In this document: piece by piece, positions 32,334 through 43,603 of the stretch
Layout of the letters: each line of letters opens with the position of its first letter
How positions within the stretch are numbered: position 1 is the first letter of the stretch
NCBI RefSeq assembly: GCF_000253155.1
Contig: NC_015291.1
Location: 1,087,001 to 1,151,000 of the forward strand
DNA from: Streptococcus oralis Uo5
GTDB lineage: Bacteria; Bacillota; Bacilli; Lactobacillales; Streptococcaceae
Direction of reading: 5' to 3'
DNA length: 64,000 nt
Made by a program: the position numbers and the translations under genes
The notes under the pieces: model-generated
The model's input: the letters and a program-made list of their open reading frames with translations, nothing else
What the model was told of the DNA's origin: nothing
The model's database searches: none

Positions 32334-32399
32334 GATTTTTGTGACTCCTTTATATAATTCGACCTTTTAAGGTCATGTTACCAAATTAATGAAAGTTGA

Positions 32400-33473
<1,074 letters not shown>

Positions 33474-33488
33474 CTATTTTCCGTATTT

Positions 33489-36400
33489 TTAGCGATAAAT
33501 CGTTTTCATAGCAATTCCCTCTAATTTTTCCTCTAGAGCAGAATCTTTTCTTACAAAATATTGAGTAGAAACAACTGTTTTTTGTTCCTCTTCATACCTG
33601 ATAATGACAGGGATTGGGCCTTTGTATTGTTCTAGGATATTTGAAATCTCTTTATCATTTTCATGATTTTTAACTTGAATCCAGAATCGTTCCGCCACTG
33701 CTTCTTTCAAATCTTGTGCAATCATTTGCAGACGACCATCTCGAGATTGAACTTTGCCATTGATGTAGTAAAATTTACCTTCGGATAAATTGGAAGCAAA
33801 TTTTCTATATTGGTCTGAAAATACAGTTACATCCATCCGAGACTTACTATCATGAACCTGTAGAAAAGCCATACTCTCGCCTTTCTTGGTTCGAATCACT
33901 TTAATCTTTTGCACTTCAACTAGGAGAGTGGCTTGAGCTCCCTCGGTTAGATTAGTGATTGGAGTGGTCGGATATAGGGCTTGTTTGGCAAGAGTTTGGA
34001 GAGGATGGGGACTGATACCTACCCCAATCAGTTCCTGCTCTTTGTAAAATTTCTCTGCCTCAGTAAAATCATCAGCTTCAGTCCAACTATAATTTGTATC
34101 CGCAAAGAGTCCACCTAACTCCTCAACAAAGACAAATAAGTTTGGTAGGTTCACTAAGATTTTCTGGCGATTCTTGTCAAATTCATCAAAAAGTCCTAGT
34201 TCAACCAAAGGCGTCAAAAGCGACAATTTCTTGTAATTCTTGGGAAGACGTGTGACAAAATCTTCAATGCTTGAGAAAGGACGATTTTCAATAATCCAGT
34301 AAGACAAATCTCTTGGCATTCCCTTAATGGCTTTTAGACCAAGATAGATTTTCTTCTTAGCAATTTTATCATGATAGGGAATGCTGTTGATGGCTAAAGG
34401 CGCTACATCAAATCCCATCTGCAGAGCATCTACAATATAATCACTGCTTGAATAATTCAACATGACTTGAAAGAAAATAGCAGGATAATGAGTTTTAAAA
34501 TAAGCAAGTTGGAATGCCAGTGCTGAGTAGGCATAGGCGTGGGATCTATTAAACCCATAGCCTGCAAACTTTTCCATCACGGCAAATACTTGATTGGCTT
34601 TTTCTTCCAAATGACCGAGTTTGACTGCACCAGTGATAAAATCTTCCTTCATCAAATGCATCTCTTTAGCATTTTTCTTACCCATGGCTCGTCTGAGAAT
34701 ATCGGCTTTACCAAGGCTGAAGCCTCCAAAGCGCTGAGCTACCTGCATGACTTGCTCTTGATAGAGCATAATACCGTAGGTTGATGACAGGATGTCTTCC
34801 AAGACAGGATCCAGCACCGTCACCTTTTCTTTGCCATGCTTACGAGCCACAAAATTATCAATATAATCACTAGCACCTGGTCTATTGAGGGATGTCGTTG
34901 CTACTACCTCTTCAAAGACTTGCGGCTGAACTCGTTTCAAGAGTCGGATGGCGCCAGGTTGTTCAAATTGGAAAATCCCCTTGGTATTTCCAGAAGCAAA
35001 AAGGGCCAAGGTTTCTTTGTCTTCCAAATCAATCTCTTCGATTTTTAGATGAACACCTTCTGACTCAGCCAGTAATTCCTGCATTTTTTGTACAAAAGTT
35101 AGATTACGCAGACCTAGGAAATCCATTTTTAAAAGGCCATTAGCTTCAACACCATGAGCATCATACTGGGTGATGAGCATATCCTCACCATATTTTAGAG
35201 GAATGTAGTCCGTCAAGTCTTGGTCACTCATAACGACTCCGGCCGCATGGATAGAGGTTTGACGAGGATACCCTTCAATTTTTCGAGCAATCTCAAAAGC
35301 TTTTTGGTATTCAATCTTACTATTGATAACCTGTCTAAATTGCAAGTTCTTTTCATAAGCAGTCGTTAGCGTATCTCGGAAACTGATTTTTTTCGTAATA
35401 TTGGTTAATTCATACTCTGGAACGCCATAGCGTTTGAAAACATCACGAATTGCCTGTTTTGCTCCAAAGGTCGAATAAGTGACAATCTGCGCCACGTGTT
35501 GACTGCCATAGCGATCACGAACATAGCGAATGAACTCTGGTCTATAAAGGTCTGGAATGTCGATATCGATATCGGGCATGGTGTAACGCTCACGATTTAA
35601 AAAGCGCTCGAAAATCAGGTTCTTCTCAACCGGATCAATCCCTGTGATGTCAAGTGAGTAGGCGACCAAACTACCAACAGCAGACCCACGCCCCATTCCC
35701 ATATAGTAGCCTTGGGAACGTCCAAAACGGAGCAAATCCCAAACTACAAGAAAATAGTCGTCAAATCCCATATCATGAATCACAGCTAATTCCTCATTCA
35801 GTCGCTCACGATAGATAGCTGAGGTTAGCCCCTTGTCACTCAAGCCTTTCTCAGCTCTTGCTCGAAGCTCTTCCACCGCTGGTCTTTCAGGGTTAAAGCG
35901 AGGGAGTTTTAAACTTGGATCAAGTTGGTAGCTAACATTCTCTATCAAATCTTGAAGATTGGCAAGTGCCTGAGGAAAGCGATTTTTAAACCGTGCTTCT
36001 AAGTCTGAGGCTGGTAGAAAGTTCCCTTGCTGTGAATGCAGATCCACTTCTCTCATACTGACATTATCCTTGACCGCCGACAAGATTTGTAAAACCTGTA
36101 GGTCTTCTTTGGCAAAGGAGTTGACCTGATACAGTGGAAGAATGGGTTTGGTAAAGACTTCTTGGTGAGTATCGGGACTAACCCCAATAAAATAATCATG
36201 ACCCAAATCCAGCTGATCGATTCCATCAAAATAAGGAACAATAACAGCAACATCCTCAAGGTGACTGGTAAAGTCAGACCAATTTTTCCGTCCAGTCATT
36301 TTTAAAGTGGATAACTTCATCAACTCTTGATACCCTTTAGTGGATAGAGCTAGAAAACGGAAAGAAATATTCTTTTCATCTTTGATCAAGGACATTTCAA

Positions 36401-36590
36401 GACCAATTAAAGGTTGGATTCCATATTTTCGAGTCACTTCTAAAAAATGATAAGCCCCATAGAGATTATCCACATCCATGATAGCAAGGTGAGAATAGCC
36501 ATACACTTTAGCTGTTTGTACATATTTTTCAATCGAAACCACACTTTCCATAAAACTATAAACAGTCTTGGTGTCGAGCTGTGCAATCAT
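33489..36590 (-). CDS. dnaE: DNA polymerase III subunit alpha, DnaE
   Basis: 1033 residues. PHP domain at about 1-270, polymerase core with the catalytic aspartates in P-D-I-D-I-D near 338-343, helix-hairpin-helix region in the second half and an OB-fold tRNA_anti-type domain at about 890-970 (V-Q-K-I-K-V-I-R-T-K-K-G-E-S). Gram-positive DnaE lacks proofreading and extends RNA primers before handing over to PolC. GGAGGAG precedes the ATG. It is divergent from pepX. Confidence 0.97.
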   Translation of the reverse strand: MIAQLDTKTVYSFMESVVSIEKYVQTAKVYGYSHLAIMDVDNLYGAYHFLEVTRKYGIQPLIGLEMSLIKDEKNISFRFLALSTKGYQELMKLSTLKMTGRKNWSDFTSHLEDVAVIVPYFDGIDQLDLGHDYFIGVSPDTHQEVFTKPILPLYQVNSFAKEDLQVLQILSAVKDNVSMREVDLHSQQGNFLPASDLEARFKNRFPQALANLQDLIENVSYQLDPSLKLPRFNPERPAVEELRARAEKGLSDKGLTSAIYRERLNEELAVIHDMGFDDYFLVVWDLLRFGRSQGYYMGMGRGSAVGSLVAYSLDITGIDPVEKNLIFERFLNRERYTMPDIDIDIPDLYRPEFIRYVRDRYGSQHVAQIVTYSTFGAKQAIRDVFKRYGVPEYELTNITKKISFRDTLTTAYEKNLQFRQVINSKIEYQKAFEIARKIEGYPRQTSIHAAGVVMSDQDLTDYIPLKYGEDMLITQYDAHGVEANGLLKMDFLGLRNLTFVQKMQELLAESEGVHLKIEEIDLEDKETLALFASGNTKGIFQFEQPGAIRLLKRVQPQVFEEVVATTSLNRPGASDYIDNFVARKHGKEKVTVLDPVLEDILSSTYGIMLYQEQVMQVAQRFGGFSLGKADILRRAMGKKNAKEMHLMKEDFITGAVKLGHLEEKANQVFAVMEKFAGYGFNRSHAYAYSALAFQLAYFKTHYPAIFFQVMLNYSSSDYIVDALQMGFDVAPLAINSIPYHDKIAKKKIYLGLKAIKGMPRDLSYWIIENRPFSSIEDFVTRLPKNYKKLSLLTPLVELGLFDEFDKNRQKILVNLPNLFVFVEELGGLFADTNYSWTEADDFTEAEKFYKEQELIGVGISPHPLQTLAKQALYPTTPITNLTEGAQATLLVEVQKIKVIRTKKGESMAFLQVHDSKSRMDVTVFSDQYRKFASNLSEGKFYYINGKVQSRDGRLQMIAQDLKEAVAERFWIQVKNHENDKEISNILEQYKGPIPVIIRYEEEQKTVVSTQYFVRKDSALEEKLEGIAMKTIYR

Positions 36591-36621
36591 TTCTTCTCCT
36601 CCTTGCTTTCGTTTTACTACT

Positions 36622-36630
36622 ATTATACCA
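36622..36630 (-). promoter_or_regulatory. Extended -10 promoter of dnaE
   Basis: TGGTATAAT on the minus strand, 32 bases before the ATG. Confidence 0.7.
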
Positions 36631-36988
36631 TTTTAAGTTTTAAGTTGGATATTGAAGCTACTCTGCTCTTTCTTTTCAATATCATCAGTAACAAACTTCT
36701 TCTCTTCTTCTCTTCTTATTTTCTTACTGTTAAATTCTTCATTTCTCAGAGGAAAGAAATAAAAAATTAATATCATATGATAGTTTTAAATGTAAATTTA
36801 GATATATTTATACCAAACGAAGTATAACAAAGATAGGAGCTATATGCAGTTTTACATATAAAAATCTCTAGAAAAAGGCTTACTTCTATGGTATTTATTC
36901 AGCATTTTATAATAACTTACCAAATTGATATGCTGGTTTAAGAAATTTATTTCATTTAAGTTTATTTATTCCATTTTTCCCTCTTTTT

Positions 36989-36997
36989 TGATATAAT
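36989..36997 (+). promoter_or_regulatory. Extended -10 promoter of pepX
   Basis: TGATATAAT, 30 bases before the ATG, followed by AAAGGAGAG. Confidence 0.7.
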
Positions 36998-37027
36998 AAA
37001 TCCAGTTTGTTTTCAAAGGAGAGAAAC

Positions 37028-39310
37028 ATGCGTTTTAATCAATTCAGCTATCAACCAACCACTAGTTCTCAACGATTTGAGGAATTAGAAAATCTTGGTC
37101 TAAAGCTGTCACCCCAACTGTCCTTAAAAAGACAGTTTGAAGACTTCATTCGTTGGAGTTTTTTCACTTATTCTAACACGGATTATGCCTTGTCCACATT
37201 GGCCGCGGATAAAGAAACAGATTTAGTAACCTTTTTCCAGTCAGACCGTGAGTTAACTGAGGAGATTTTCTACACAGCAGCTTTTCAACTTTTAGGATAT
37301 AGCTATCTTATTGACTTTGAGGATGCCGAACAGTTCCGTAAAGAAACTGATTTTCCTATTGTTTATGGAGATCTCATTGAAAATCTTTATCAGTTACTCA
37401 ATACGCGAACGAAAAAAGGAAACACGCTCATCGATCAGCTTGTTAGTGATGGACTCATTTCAGAAGATAATCACTATCACTACTTTAACGGCAAAAGCTT
37501 GGCAACTTTCTCTAGTCATGAAGTCATTCGTGAAGTCGTCTATGTCGAGAGCCGTGTGGATACTGATAAAGACGGACTCCCTGATTTAGTCAAGGTCAGC
37601 ATTATTCGTCCTCGTTATGATGGACAGATTCCTTCAGTCATGACTGCCAGCCCTTATCACCAAGGGACCAACGACAAAGCCAGTGACAAGGCTCTCTACA
37701 AAATGGAAGGAGAGCTTGAGGTCAAACCGCCCCACACCATTGAACTTGAGGAACCTAAGCTGAATTTAGTCAAATCTCATGGTCAAGCAGAAGTCGTCAC
37801 TGAAGCTGAAGAAAAGCTATCTCATATCAATAGCTCATACACTCTAAATGACTACTTCCTTCCACGTGGATTTGCCAATCTCTATGTATCAGGTGTTGGT
37901 ACCAAGGATTCCCAAGGGCTCATGACCAATGGTGACTACCAGCAGATTGAAGCTTATAAAAATGTCATTGACTGGATCAATGGTCGTTGCCGTGCTTTCA
38001 CGGACCACACGCGCAAACGCCAAGTCAAAGCTGACTGGTCAAACGGGAAAGTCGCAACAACAGGTATTTCCTATCTAGGTACCATGTCCAATGGTCTCGC
38101 CACCACTGGTGTTGATGGCTTAGAAGTCATCATCGCTGAAGCAGGTATTTCCTCTTGGTACAACTACTATCGGGAAAATGGTCTGGTGACTAGCCCAGGT
38201 GGCTATCCAGGTGAGGATTTTGACTCACTTGCTGAACTGACCTACTCTCGCAACCTCCAAGCCGGTGACTATATTCGTGGCAATGAAGCTCATCAGGCAG
38301 ATTTAGAGAAGGTTAAAGAGAAACTCGATCGCAAGACTGGTGACTACAATCAGTTTTGGCATGACCGCAACTATCTGCTCAATGCTCACAAGGTTCAAGT
38401 TGATGTCGTCTTTACGCATGGTTCCCAGGATTGGAACGTCAAACCTCTTCATGTTTACCAGATGTTTCATGCCCTTCCTAGCCATATCAATAAGCACCTC
38501 TTTTTCCATCATGGTGCCCATGTTTATATGAACAACTGGCAGTCGATCGACTTCCGCGAGTCCATGAATGCCTTGTTAAGTAAGAAATTGCTAGGACTTG
38601 ACTCAAGCTATCAACTTCCGACTGTCATCTGGCAGGACAATATCGCACCGCAAAGATGGCAAGGTCTTGATAACTTTGGCAAACAGGATGAACTGCATAC
38701 CTTCTCTCTTGGAACTGAAGAAAAAGTGATTCAAAACCAGTATGATCAAAAAGATTTTGAACGTTATGGCAAGACTTACCAGACCTTCAACACCGAACTT
38801 TACCAAGGAAAAGCTAATCAGATCACCATTGACCTTCTAGTAAGTCAAGACATTCACTTAAATGGGCGAGTAGAGCTAAAACTTCGTGTCAAATCGAGTA
38901 CGAACAAGGGCTTATTATCAGCCCAACTGTTAGAACTTGGACAAAAGAAATATCTACAGCCTTATCCAGCTGTTTTAAGTGCTAGAACCATTGATAATGG
39001 CCGTTACCACATGTTAGAAAATCTCTGTGAACTACCATTCAACCCAAGTGCCCAACGTGTCATCACCAAAGGCTACCTTAATCTTCAAAATCGAACCAAT
39101 CTCTTGACGATTGAAGAAATCCAACCAAATGAATGGATGGACTTCAAGCTAGAGCTTCAACCAACTATCTACAAACTTAAAAAAGGAGATACTCTCCGTT
39201 TGGTTCTCTACACAACAGACTTTGAGATTACAATTCGAGATAATACAGACTATCAGTTGACTGTTGATTTAGCACAGTCTAGTCTTATCCTACCTTGTCA
39301 AAAGGTATAA
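37028..39310 (+). CDS. pepX: X-prolyl dipeptidyl aminopeptidase PepX
   Basis: About 760 residues, peptidase family S15. The nucleophile is S348 in G-I-S-Y-L-G; the acid and histidine lie in D-W-N-V-K near 475 and H-H-G-A-H near 505. The N-terminal dimerisation domain and C-terminal jelly-roll domain are complete. It releases X-Pro dipeptides from casein- or collagen-like peptides in the cytoplasm. ATG at 37028 has AAAGGAG six to seven bases upstream. A decayed copy of its 3' quarter follows directly. Confidence 0.97.
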   Translation: MRFNQFSYQPTTSSQRFEELENLGLKLSPQLSLKRQFEDFIRWSFFTYSNTDYALSTLAADKETDLVTFFQSDRELTEEIFYTAAFQLLGYSYLIDFEDAEQFRKETDFPIVYGDLIENLYQLLNTRTKKGNTLIDQLVSDGLISEDNHYHYFNGKSLATFSSHEVIREVVYVESRVDTDKDGLPDLVKVSIIRPRYDGQIPSVMTASPYHQGTNDKASDKALYKMEGELEVKPPHTIELEEPKLNLVKSHGQAEVVTEAEEKLSHINSSYTLNDYFLPRGFANLYVSGVGTKDSQGLMTNGDYQQIEAYKNVIDWINGRCRAFTDHTRKRQVKADWSNGKVATTGISYLGTMSNGLATTGVDGLEVIIAEAGISSWYNYYRENGLVTSPGGYPGEDFDSLAELTYSRNLQAGDYIRGNEAHQADLEKVKEKLDRKTGDYNQFWHDRNYLLNAHKVQVDVVFTHGSQDWNVKPLHVYQMFHALPSHINKHLFFHHGAHVYMNNWQSIDFRESMNALLSKKLLGLDSSYQLPTVIWQDNIAPQRWQGLDNFGKQDELHTFSLGTEEKVIQNQYDQKDFERYGKTYQTFNTELYQGKANQITIDLLVSQDIHLNGRVELKLRVKSSTNKGLLSAQLLELGQKKYLQPYPAVLSARTIDNGRYHMLENLCELPFNPSAQRVITKGYLNLQNRTNLLTIEEIQPNEWMDFKLELQPTIYKLKKGDTLRLVLYTTDFEITIRDNTDYQLTVDLAQSSLILPCQKV

Positions 39311-39826
39311 TGTACCAGACTTTCAATACGGAAGTATTCAAAGGAAAAGTCAATGAATTTGACCATTGAACTTCCTATAACCAAAGTTTTCCACTTGAAC
39401 AGTCGAATCAAACATAAACTTCGTATCAAATCCAGTTCATCTAAAAGCATTTTAAATGCCCCTAGACAGAACTTGGAAAAAAGATCCTAACACCCCTAAC
39501 CAACATGTGTCACCATTTATCATAAACGCTACTAGACCACATGTTGAAAAATCTTTGTGAATTAACATTTATAGTAAATTCACAACAAGCCGTGACAAAA
39601 AGCTACCCAAATTGAATGATTCACTGTCATTAAAGAACATCAATGTAGATAAACCGATTGCTACCCAGTTTATCTGCGCGAAAATAGTGACAAGTTAAAA
39701 GAAGGAGATTCTCTCCGTCTAGTTCTTTATCCTACTGACTTTGACATCATCATACGTGACAATACCGCCTACCACCTGACTGACGTTTTCGTTCAGTCCA
39801 CGCTACTGTACCTTGTAAAAGGAGTA
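39311..39826 (+). pseudogene. Decayed second copy of the pepX 3' end
   Basis: About 510 bases align in order with pepX 38777-39300: the remnant starts with TACCAGACTTTCAATAC against TACCAGACCTTCAACAC, and ends with segments encoding [11 protein letters not shown] and R-D-N-T-A-Y, matching pep[12 protein letters not shown] and R-D-N-T-D-Y. Several frameshifts and stops (for example TAA near 39490) and a net loss of about 18 bases break the frame. It corresponds to the jelly-roll domain. Its last bases now supply the AAAAGGAG site of the argR-type gene. Either a tandem duplication or the relic of an older pepX allele displaced by recombination. Confidence 0.9.
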
Positions 39827-39834
39827 CTTACTTT

Positions 39835-40305
39835 ATGAACAAATCAGAACACAGACACCAACTTATCCGCGCCCTCGTTTCAAAAAACAAAATCCATACT
39901 CAAGCTGAATTACAAGCCTTATTAGCGGAAAATGATATCCAAGTTACTCAGGCTACCTTATCACGCGATATCAAAACCATGAACCTTTCAAAAGTGCGCG
40001 AAGAGGATCATTCTTATTATGTGCTAAATACAGGATCTATCTCCAAGTGGGAAAAACGTCTTGAAAATTATATGGAAGATGCTCTTGTTATGTTGCGTCC
40101 TGTGCAACACCAAGTTATTTTGAAAACTTTACCCGGTTTAGCCCAATCTTTTGGATCTGTAATTGATTCCTTGGCCTTTCCAGATATCGTTGCAACCCTT
40201 TGTGGAGACGATGTCTGCATGATTATCTGTGAAGATGCTACAAAAGCGCAAGCTTGTTTTGAAAGTCTCAAAAAATATGCACCACCATTTTTCTTTAGTG
40301 AATAA
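39835..40305 (+). CDS. argR: ArgR/AhrC-family arginine repressor
   Basis: 156 residues. The N-terminal winged helix is at about 1-70 ([10 protein letters not shown] recognition helix) and the C-terminal arginine-binding hexamerisation domain has the G-D-D pair (L-C-G-D-D-V near 121). Family members repress arginine synthesis or activate catabolism with arginine as corepressor; streptococci have several paralogues and which operon this one controls is not visible here. The ribosome-binding site is inside the pepX remnant. Confidence 0.93.
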   Translation: MNKSEHRHQLIRALVSKNKIHTQAELQALLAENDIQVTQATLSRDIKTMNLSKVREEDHSYYVLNTGSISKWEKRLENYMEDALVMLRPVQHQVILKTLPGLAQSFGSVIDSLAFPDIVATLCGDDVCMIICEDATKAQACFESLKKYAPPFFFSE

Positions 40306-40307
40306 AA

Positions 40308-40342
40308 CAAATCCCGTGATTAAAAATCACGGGAATTTTTTA
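40308..40342. terminator. Bidirectional terminator between argR and the 54-residue gene
   Basis: Nine-bp stem TCCCGTGAT/ATCACGGGA with loop TAAAA, T-run to the right; the minus-strand run is interrupted but T-rich. Confidence 0.88.
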
Positions 40343-40504
40343 TTTCTTTAACTGTGTTTCTTCTTTCTTTGTACGTGCCAATCGAAGAGCGCGTTTAGGA
40401 TTGAGACGATTAAACAATTCTTCTAGTTTCTTTTCATTCCACACATCTGCTGCAGAAACAAAATTTCCATCTGCATCTCGGAATGATATCGGTTTATCTC
40501 CCAT
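40340..40504 (-). CDS. Small conserved hypothetical protein (54 residues)
   Basis: Reads M-G-D-K-P-I-S-F-R-D-A-D-G-N-F-V-S-A-A-D at the N terminus and ends in a basic, amphipathic segment (R-L-N-P-K-R-A-L-R-L-A-R-T-K-K). AGGAG lies six bases before the ATG and overlaps the obgE stop, so it is the last gene of the obgE transcript, ten bases on. I recall a near-identical small protein beside obg in pneumococcus. Charge pattern suggests RNA or ribosome contact, but no function is known. Confidence 0.85.
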   Translation of the reverse strand: MGDKPISFRDADGNFVSAADVWNEKKLEELFNRLNPKRALRLARTKKEETQLKK

Positions 40505-40513
40505 ATCAATCTC

Positions 40514-41824
40514 CTAGTCTACAAATTCAAACTCAAATTTACCGATGCGAACCAAATCACCATCTTTGGCTCCACGCGCACGAAGGGCTTCGTCAACCCC
40601 CATACCACGAAGCTGACGGGCAAACTTCATGACTGATTCGTCACGGTCAAAGTTGGTCATATTAAAGAGTTTCATGAGTTTTTCACCAGAAAGTACCCAT
40701 GTCGCATCATCATCACGACTAATCTCAAAGGCTTTTTCTTCCTCGTCAAAGCCATAGTAAGCCTCTTCTTCCATATCGGATTCATCATAAATCGGGAATT
40801 CTGGAGTCTTGTCTAACAACTCGGCTGTAGCATCCAAAAGAGTCGCCAACCCTTGCTTGGTCAGACCAGAAATAGGGAAGATGGCTGGAAGTTCCTCGAA
40901 CTCGTCGTAGTTTGCTGCCAATTTTTCCTTGAAAGTTTTAAGATTTTCTTGACTTTCAGGCATATCCATCTTGTTAGCCACGATGATCTGCGGACGCTCC
41001 ATCAGACGAAGGTTGTAGGATTCTAATTCCTTATTGATAGCAAGGTAGTCCTCATAAGGATCACGTCCTTCGCTAGCCGACATATCGATGATATGAAGGA
41101 TAACTCGAGTGCGTTCGATATGACGGAGAAACTGAGTTCCAAGACCAACACCTTGACTAGCTCCCTCAATCAAACCTGGAAGATCTGCTACTGCAAAAGA
41201 TTCACCTGACTGCGTACGAACCATACCCAAATTAGGGACAATCGTCGTAAAGTGGTAAGCACCGATTTTAGGTTTAGCTGAAGTGATGACACTAAGCAAA
41301 GTTGACTTTCCAACAGATGGGAAACCGACTAAGCCGACATCCGCCAAAATTTTTAATTCCAGTTGCAACTCACGTTCTTGACCTGGTTCTCCATTCTCAG
41401 AGATTTCAGGTGCAGGATTTTTTGGCGTGGCAAAACGGATATTTCCACGACCACCTCGACCGCCATGAGCCACGATAAATTCTTGACCATGTTCAATCAA
41501 GTCTGTAATGACTTTACCTGTTTCCGCATCACGAACAGTAGTTCCTTGTGGTACGCGAACACGAAGATCTTCTGCACCACGACCGTGCATTCCTTTGGTC
41601 ATCCCTTTTTCACCAGAGTCAGCCTTGAAATGACGGTTATAGCGGAAATCCATCAAGGTACGCAAGCCTTCGTCTACCACGAAAACAACGTTACCTCCAC
41701 GTCCACCATCACCACCCCAAGGACCGCCATTAGGGACATATTTTTCACGGCGAAAGGCAACCATGCCATCGCCACCATTACCAGCCTTGACCTTAATCTT
41801 GGCTGTATCTAAAAACATACTCAT
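40514..41824 (-). CDS. obgE: GTPase ObgE/CgtA
   Basis: 436 residues. Glycine-rich Obg fold at about 1-158 ([10 protein letters not shown]), G domain with G-F-P-S-V-G-K-S-T near 165-173, D-L-P-G near 212 and N-K-M-D near 282, then the OCT domain from about 345. It binds the 50S subunit and links ribosome assembly to stringent control. The start ATG has GAGAAG at six-base spacing. Confidence 0.97.
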   Translation of the reverse strand: MSMFLDTAKIKVKAGNGGDGMVAFRREKYVPNGGPWGGDGGRGGNVVFVVDEGLRTLMDFRYNRHFKADSGEKGMTKGMHGRGAEDLRVRVPQGTTVRDAETGKVITDLIEHGQEFIVAHGGRGGRGNIRFATPKNPAPEISENGEPGQERELQLELKILADVGLVGFPSVGKSTLLSVITSAKPKIGAYHFTTIVPNLGMVRTQSGESFAVADLPGLIEGASQGVGLGTQFLRHIERTRVILHIIDMSASEGRDPYEDYLAINKELESYNLRLMERPQIIVANKMDMPESQENLKTFKEKLAANYDEFEELPAIFPISGLTKQGLATLLDATAELLDKTPEFPIYDESDMEEEAYYGFDEEEKAFEISRDDDATWVLSGEKLMKLFNMTNFDRDESVMKFARQLRGMGVDEALRARGAKDGDLVRIGKFEFEFVD

Positions 41825-41840
41825 ATTTTCTTCTCACTTT

Positions 41841-41861
41841 AAAAAGGCTGGGAAATCCCAG
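41841..41861 (-). terminator. Terminator after the DUF4044 gene
   Basis: Stem CTGGGA/TCCCAG followed by CCTTTTT on the minus strand; lies between the 44-residue gene and obgE. Confidence 0.75.
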
Positions 41862-41894
41862 TCATTAGTTATTGTTTCTGTCTAAACAACTTGC

Positions 41895-42029
41895 TTAGAA
41901 TCTGCTAAAAGCTCCAAGCGCAGTTGCAAAGATACCAGCAAGGGTTACAAACAACATGATGAGCACGATAACAAGTGTCACCTTTTCAAACAATGTTTTT
42001 TTACGGTTACCATTATCTCCAAAAGCCAT
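41895..42029 (-). CDS. Small membrane protein, DUF4044 type (44 residues)
   Basis: Starts M-A-F-G-D-N-G-N-R-K-K-T, followed by one hydrophobic helix (about 17-40) and a short tail. AAGGAG is five bases before the ATG. The basic N terminus predicts N-in topology. Tiny DUF4044 membrane proteins are common in streptococci; function unknown. It follows the PspC-like gene by 30 bases. Confidence 0.85.
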   Translation of the reverse strand: MAFGDNGNRKKTLFEKVTLVIVLIMLFVTLAGIFATALGAFSRF

Positions 42030-42059
42030 AGTTTCTCCTTTTCACTCTATAATTTTAAT

Positions 42060-42251
42060 TTAATATTCTGTAGAAACAGGTGCAATTGCCCACAAAATCA
42101 AGTAAGCAAGAACCCCTGCTCCATAACAAAAGGCTAGAACTCCCCAAATCACTCGGACAATCGTCGGATCAATATCAAAATAGTTGGCAACACCGGCGCA
42201 AACGCCTCCAATTTTCTGGTCTTTCCCACTTCTCATAAATTTTTTTGCCAT
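42060..42251 (-). CDS. PspC domain protein
   Basis: 63 residues. The PspC domain (PF04024) reads R-S-G-K-D-Q-K-I-G-G-V-C-A-G-V-A-N-Y-F and continues into a membrane helix at about 35-58. In other bacteria PspC senses envelope stress; in Firmicutes stand-alone copies are associated with cell-wall stress responses. GGAGG precedes the ATG. It is between the glycolipid synthase genes and the DUF4044 gene, all on one strand. Confidence 0.88.
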   Translation of the reverse strand: MAKKFMRSGKDQKIGGVCAGVANYFDIDPTIVRVIWGVLAFCYGAGVLAYLILWAIAPVSTEY

Positions 42252-42278
42252 CGTTTATTCCTCCTTTTTTACTTATTG

Positions 42279-43595
42279 TCAATCTTTCCAGTAGTCTCGC
42301 ATACTGGACAACTGTTTTTTTGACGCCTTCAGAATGCGTTTAGATTCTTTTACCGGGGCGCTGACTGCTTGTTGAGGTAGATATAAAATGGTTTTTAGAA
42401 AACGTTGACTCATAGGTTCTCCATCGAGCAATTCTTGTTCAAAATTATTTGAAATAATGGCATCAAGGTAAAACTCGTGAACTCGTTTCCCAAAATTCTC
42501 AGCAGAAATCTCATATAACTTGTCAGCCAACTTTTGCTCATCCATATCTGGAGTGGCAATCAAAGCCTCCAAGATGGCACCTGCAAGGTCCTTTTCTCCA
42601 TAGTAGAGGGTTCCAAACATCTTGTCATTGATCAGATTATCCAGATAAGGATTTCCATGAGCGATGACAGGCGTTCCACTAGCTAGACTCTCTAGATAAG
42701 TCAACCCTTGGGTTTCACTAGTGGATGCAGAGATAAAGAAATCTGCCGCCTTATAATACAAGGCTGTTTCACTTGGGGCGATCATACCAGTAAAAATCAC
42801 CTGATTTTGAATTTGCAATTTGATTGCTTCTTCTTTCAGACTGTCCAAATAAGGACCGTCACCAGCAACAACCAGTTTCACCTTGTCTTCTTCTTTCAAA
42901 ACCTGCTCAAAGGCGACCAGCACCGCTTGGATATTCTTCTCATAGGAGATCCGAGAAAGACTTAGTAACATTTTCTCGTCTTTTTTAATCCCAAGTTTAA
43001 ATCGAAGTGCAGCTAAATTCTCTTCTTTAATCTCAGGTCGTTCAAATTTTGCTAACTCAATACCAGTTGGAATAACACGCTTTTCAACCTTGACTTTGTA
43101 TTTAGATAAAAGGTCCCGAACAATCTCACTAGGGCAAATCACGCCATCTACATCATGAAGGAAGCCACGCACCAAATATTTTACCATACTCGGACGAATC
43201 AGCATACCCTTCGCAATGTAATGCACATAATCTTCGTACTGGGTGTGGTAGGTATGAATAACAGGAATTTTCAATTCTCTCGCAATCCAAATCCCTAACA
43301 AACCAAGTGAAAATTCTGTCTGGGTATGAATGATATCTAGCTGATACTGTTTAGCAATTTCAAGCGCTTTTGTAAAGCCACGATAAGCAAAACGTCGATC
43401 CTTAAATGCAAAGAAGGGAACACTCGGAATTCGGATAATTTGCCAATCTTCGTATCGGTTCACATCTTTATCTGTTGTTGTAAAGATAAAAACTGCATGT
43501 CCTTGCTTCTCAAGCTCTGTCTTCAAGGTTCGAATACTAGTCGCAACCCCGGAAACCTGAGGGAAATAGGTATCTGTAAATAAACCAATTCGCAT
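42279..43595 (-). CDS. Glycosyltransferase family 4, probable diacylglycerol 3-alpha-glucosyltransferase
   Basis: 438 residues, GT-B fold. N-terminal G-L-F-T-D-T-Y-F-P-Q-V-S-G-V-A-T-S binds acceptor, and the E-x7-E region is S-E-T-Q-G-L-T-Y-L-E near 300. In S. pneumoniae the gene in this position makes monoglucosyldiacylglycerol, the first glycolipid and the base of the lipoteichoic acid anchor. It follows the CpoA gene by eight bases. Identity is from family and gene order. Confidence 0.88.
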   Translation of the reverse strand: MRIGLFTDTYFPQVSGVATSIRTLKTELEKQGHAVFIFTTTDKDVNRYEDWQIIRIPSVPFFAFKDRRFAYRGFTKALEIAKQYQLDIIHTQTEFSLGLLGIWIARELKIPVIHTYHTQYEDYVHYIAKGMLIRPSMVKYLVRGFLHDVDGVICPSEIVRDLLSKYKVKVEKRVIPTGIELAKFERPEIKEENLAALRFKLGIKKDEKMLLSLSRISYEKNIQAVLVAFEQVLKEEDKVKLVVAGDGPYLDSLKEEAIKLQIQNQVIFTGMIAPSETALYYKAADFFISASTSETQGLTYLESLASGTPVIAHGNPYLDNLINDKMFGTLYYGEKDLAGAILEALIATPDMDEQKLADKLYEISAENFGKRVHEFYLDAIISNNFEQELLDGEPMSQRFLKTILYLPQQAVSAPVKESKRILKASKKQLSSMRDYWKD

Positions 43596-43603
43596 AAATT
43601 ACC

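Larger units (their letters stand above)
36591..37027. other. 437-base AT-rich gap between dnaE and pepX
   Basis: Contains the dnaE promoter at its left end and the pepX promoter at its right end. The middle (about 36700-36950) is very AT-rich. It holds an AGGAG followed by a five-codon frame at about 36834-36860, too short to call. No RNA gene, repeat family or terminator was recognised. Confidence 0.6.

Noticed and set aside
32362..32378. Palindrome GACCTTTTAAGGTC between pfkA and pyk
   Set aside because: No T-run on the minus strand and the genes are a usual cotranscribed pair; more likely a weak processing site than a terminator.
36834..36860. AGGAG followed by a five-codon frame in the dnaE-pepX gap
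   Set aside because: Too short and without any promoter or terminator that would support a leader peptide.
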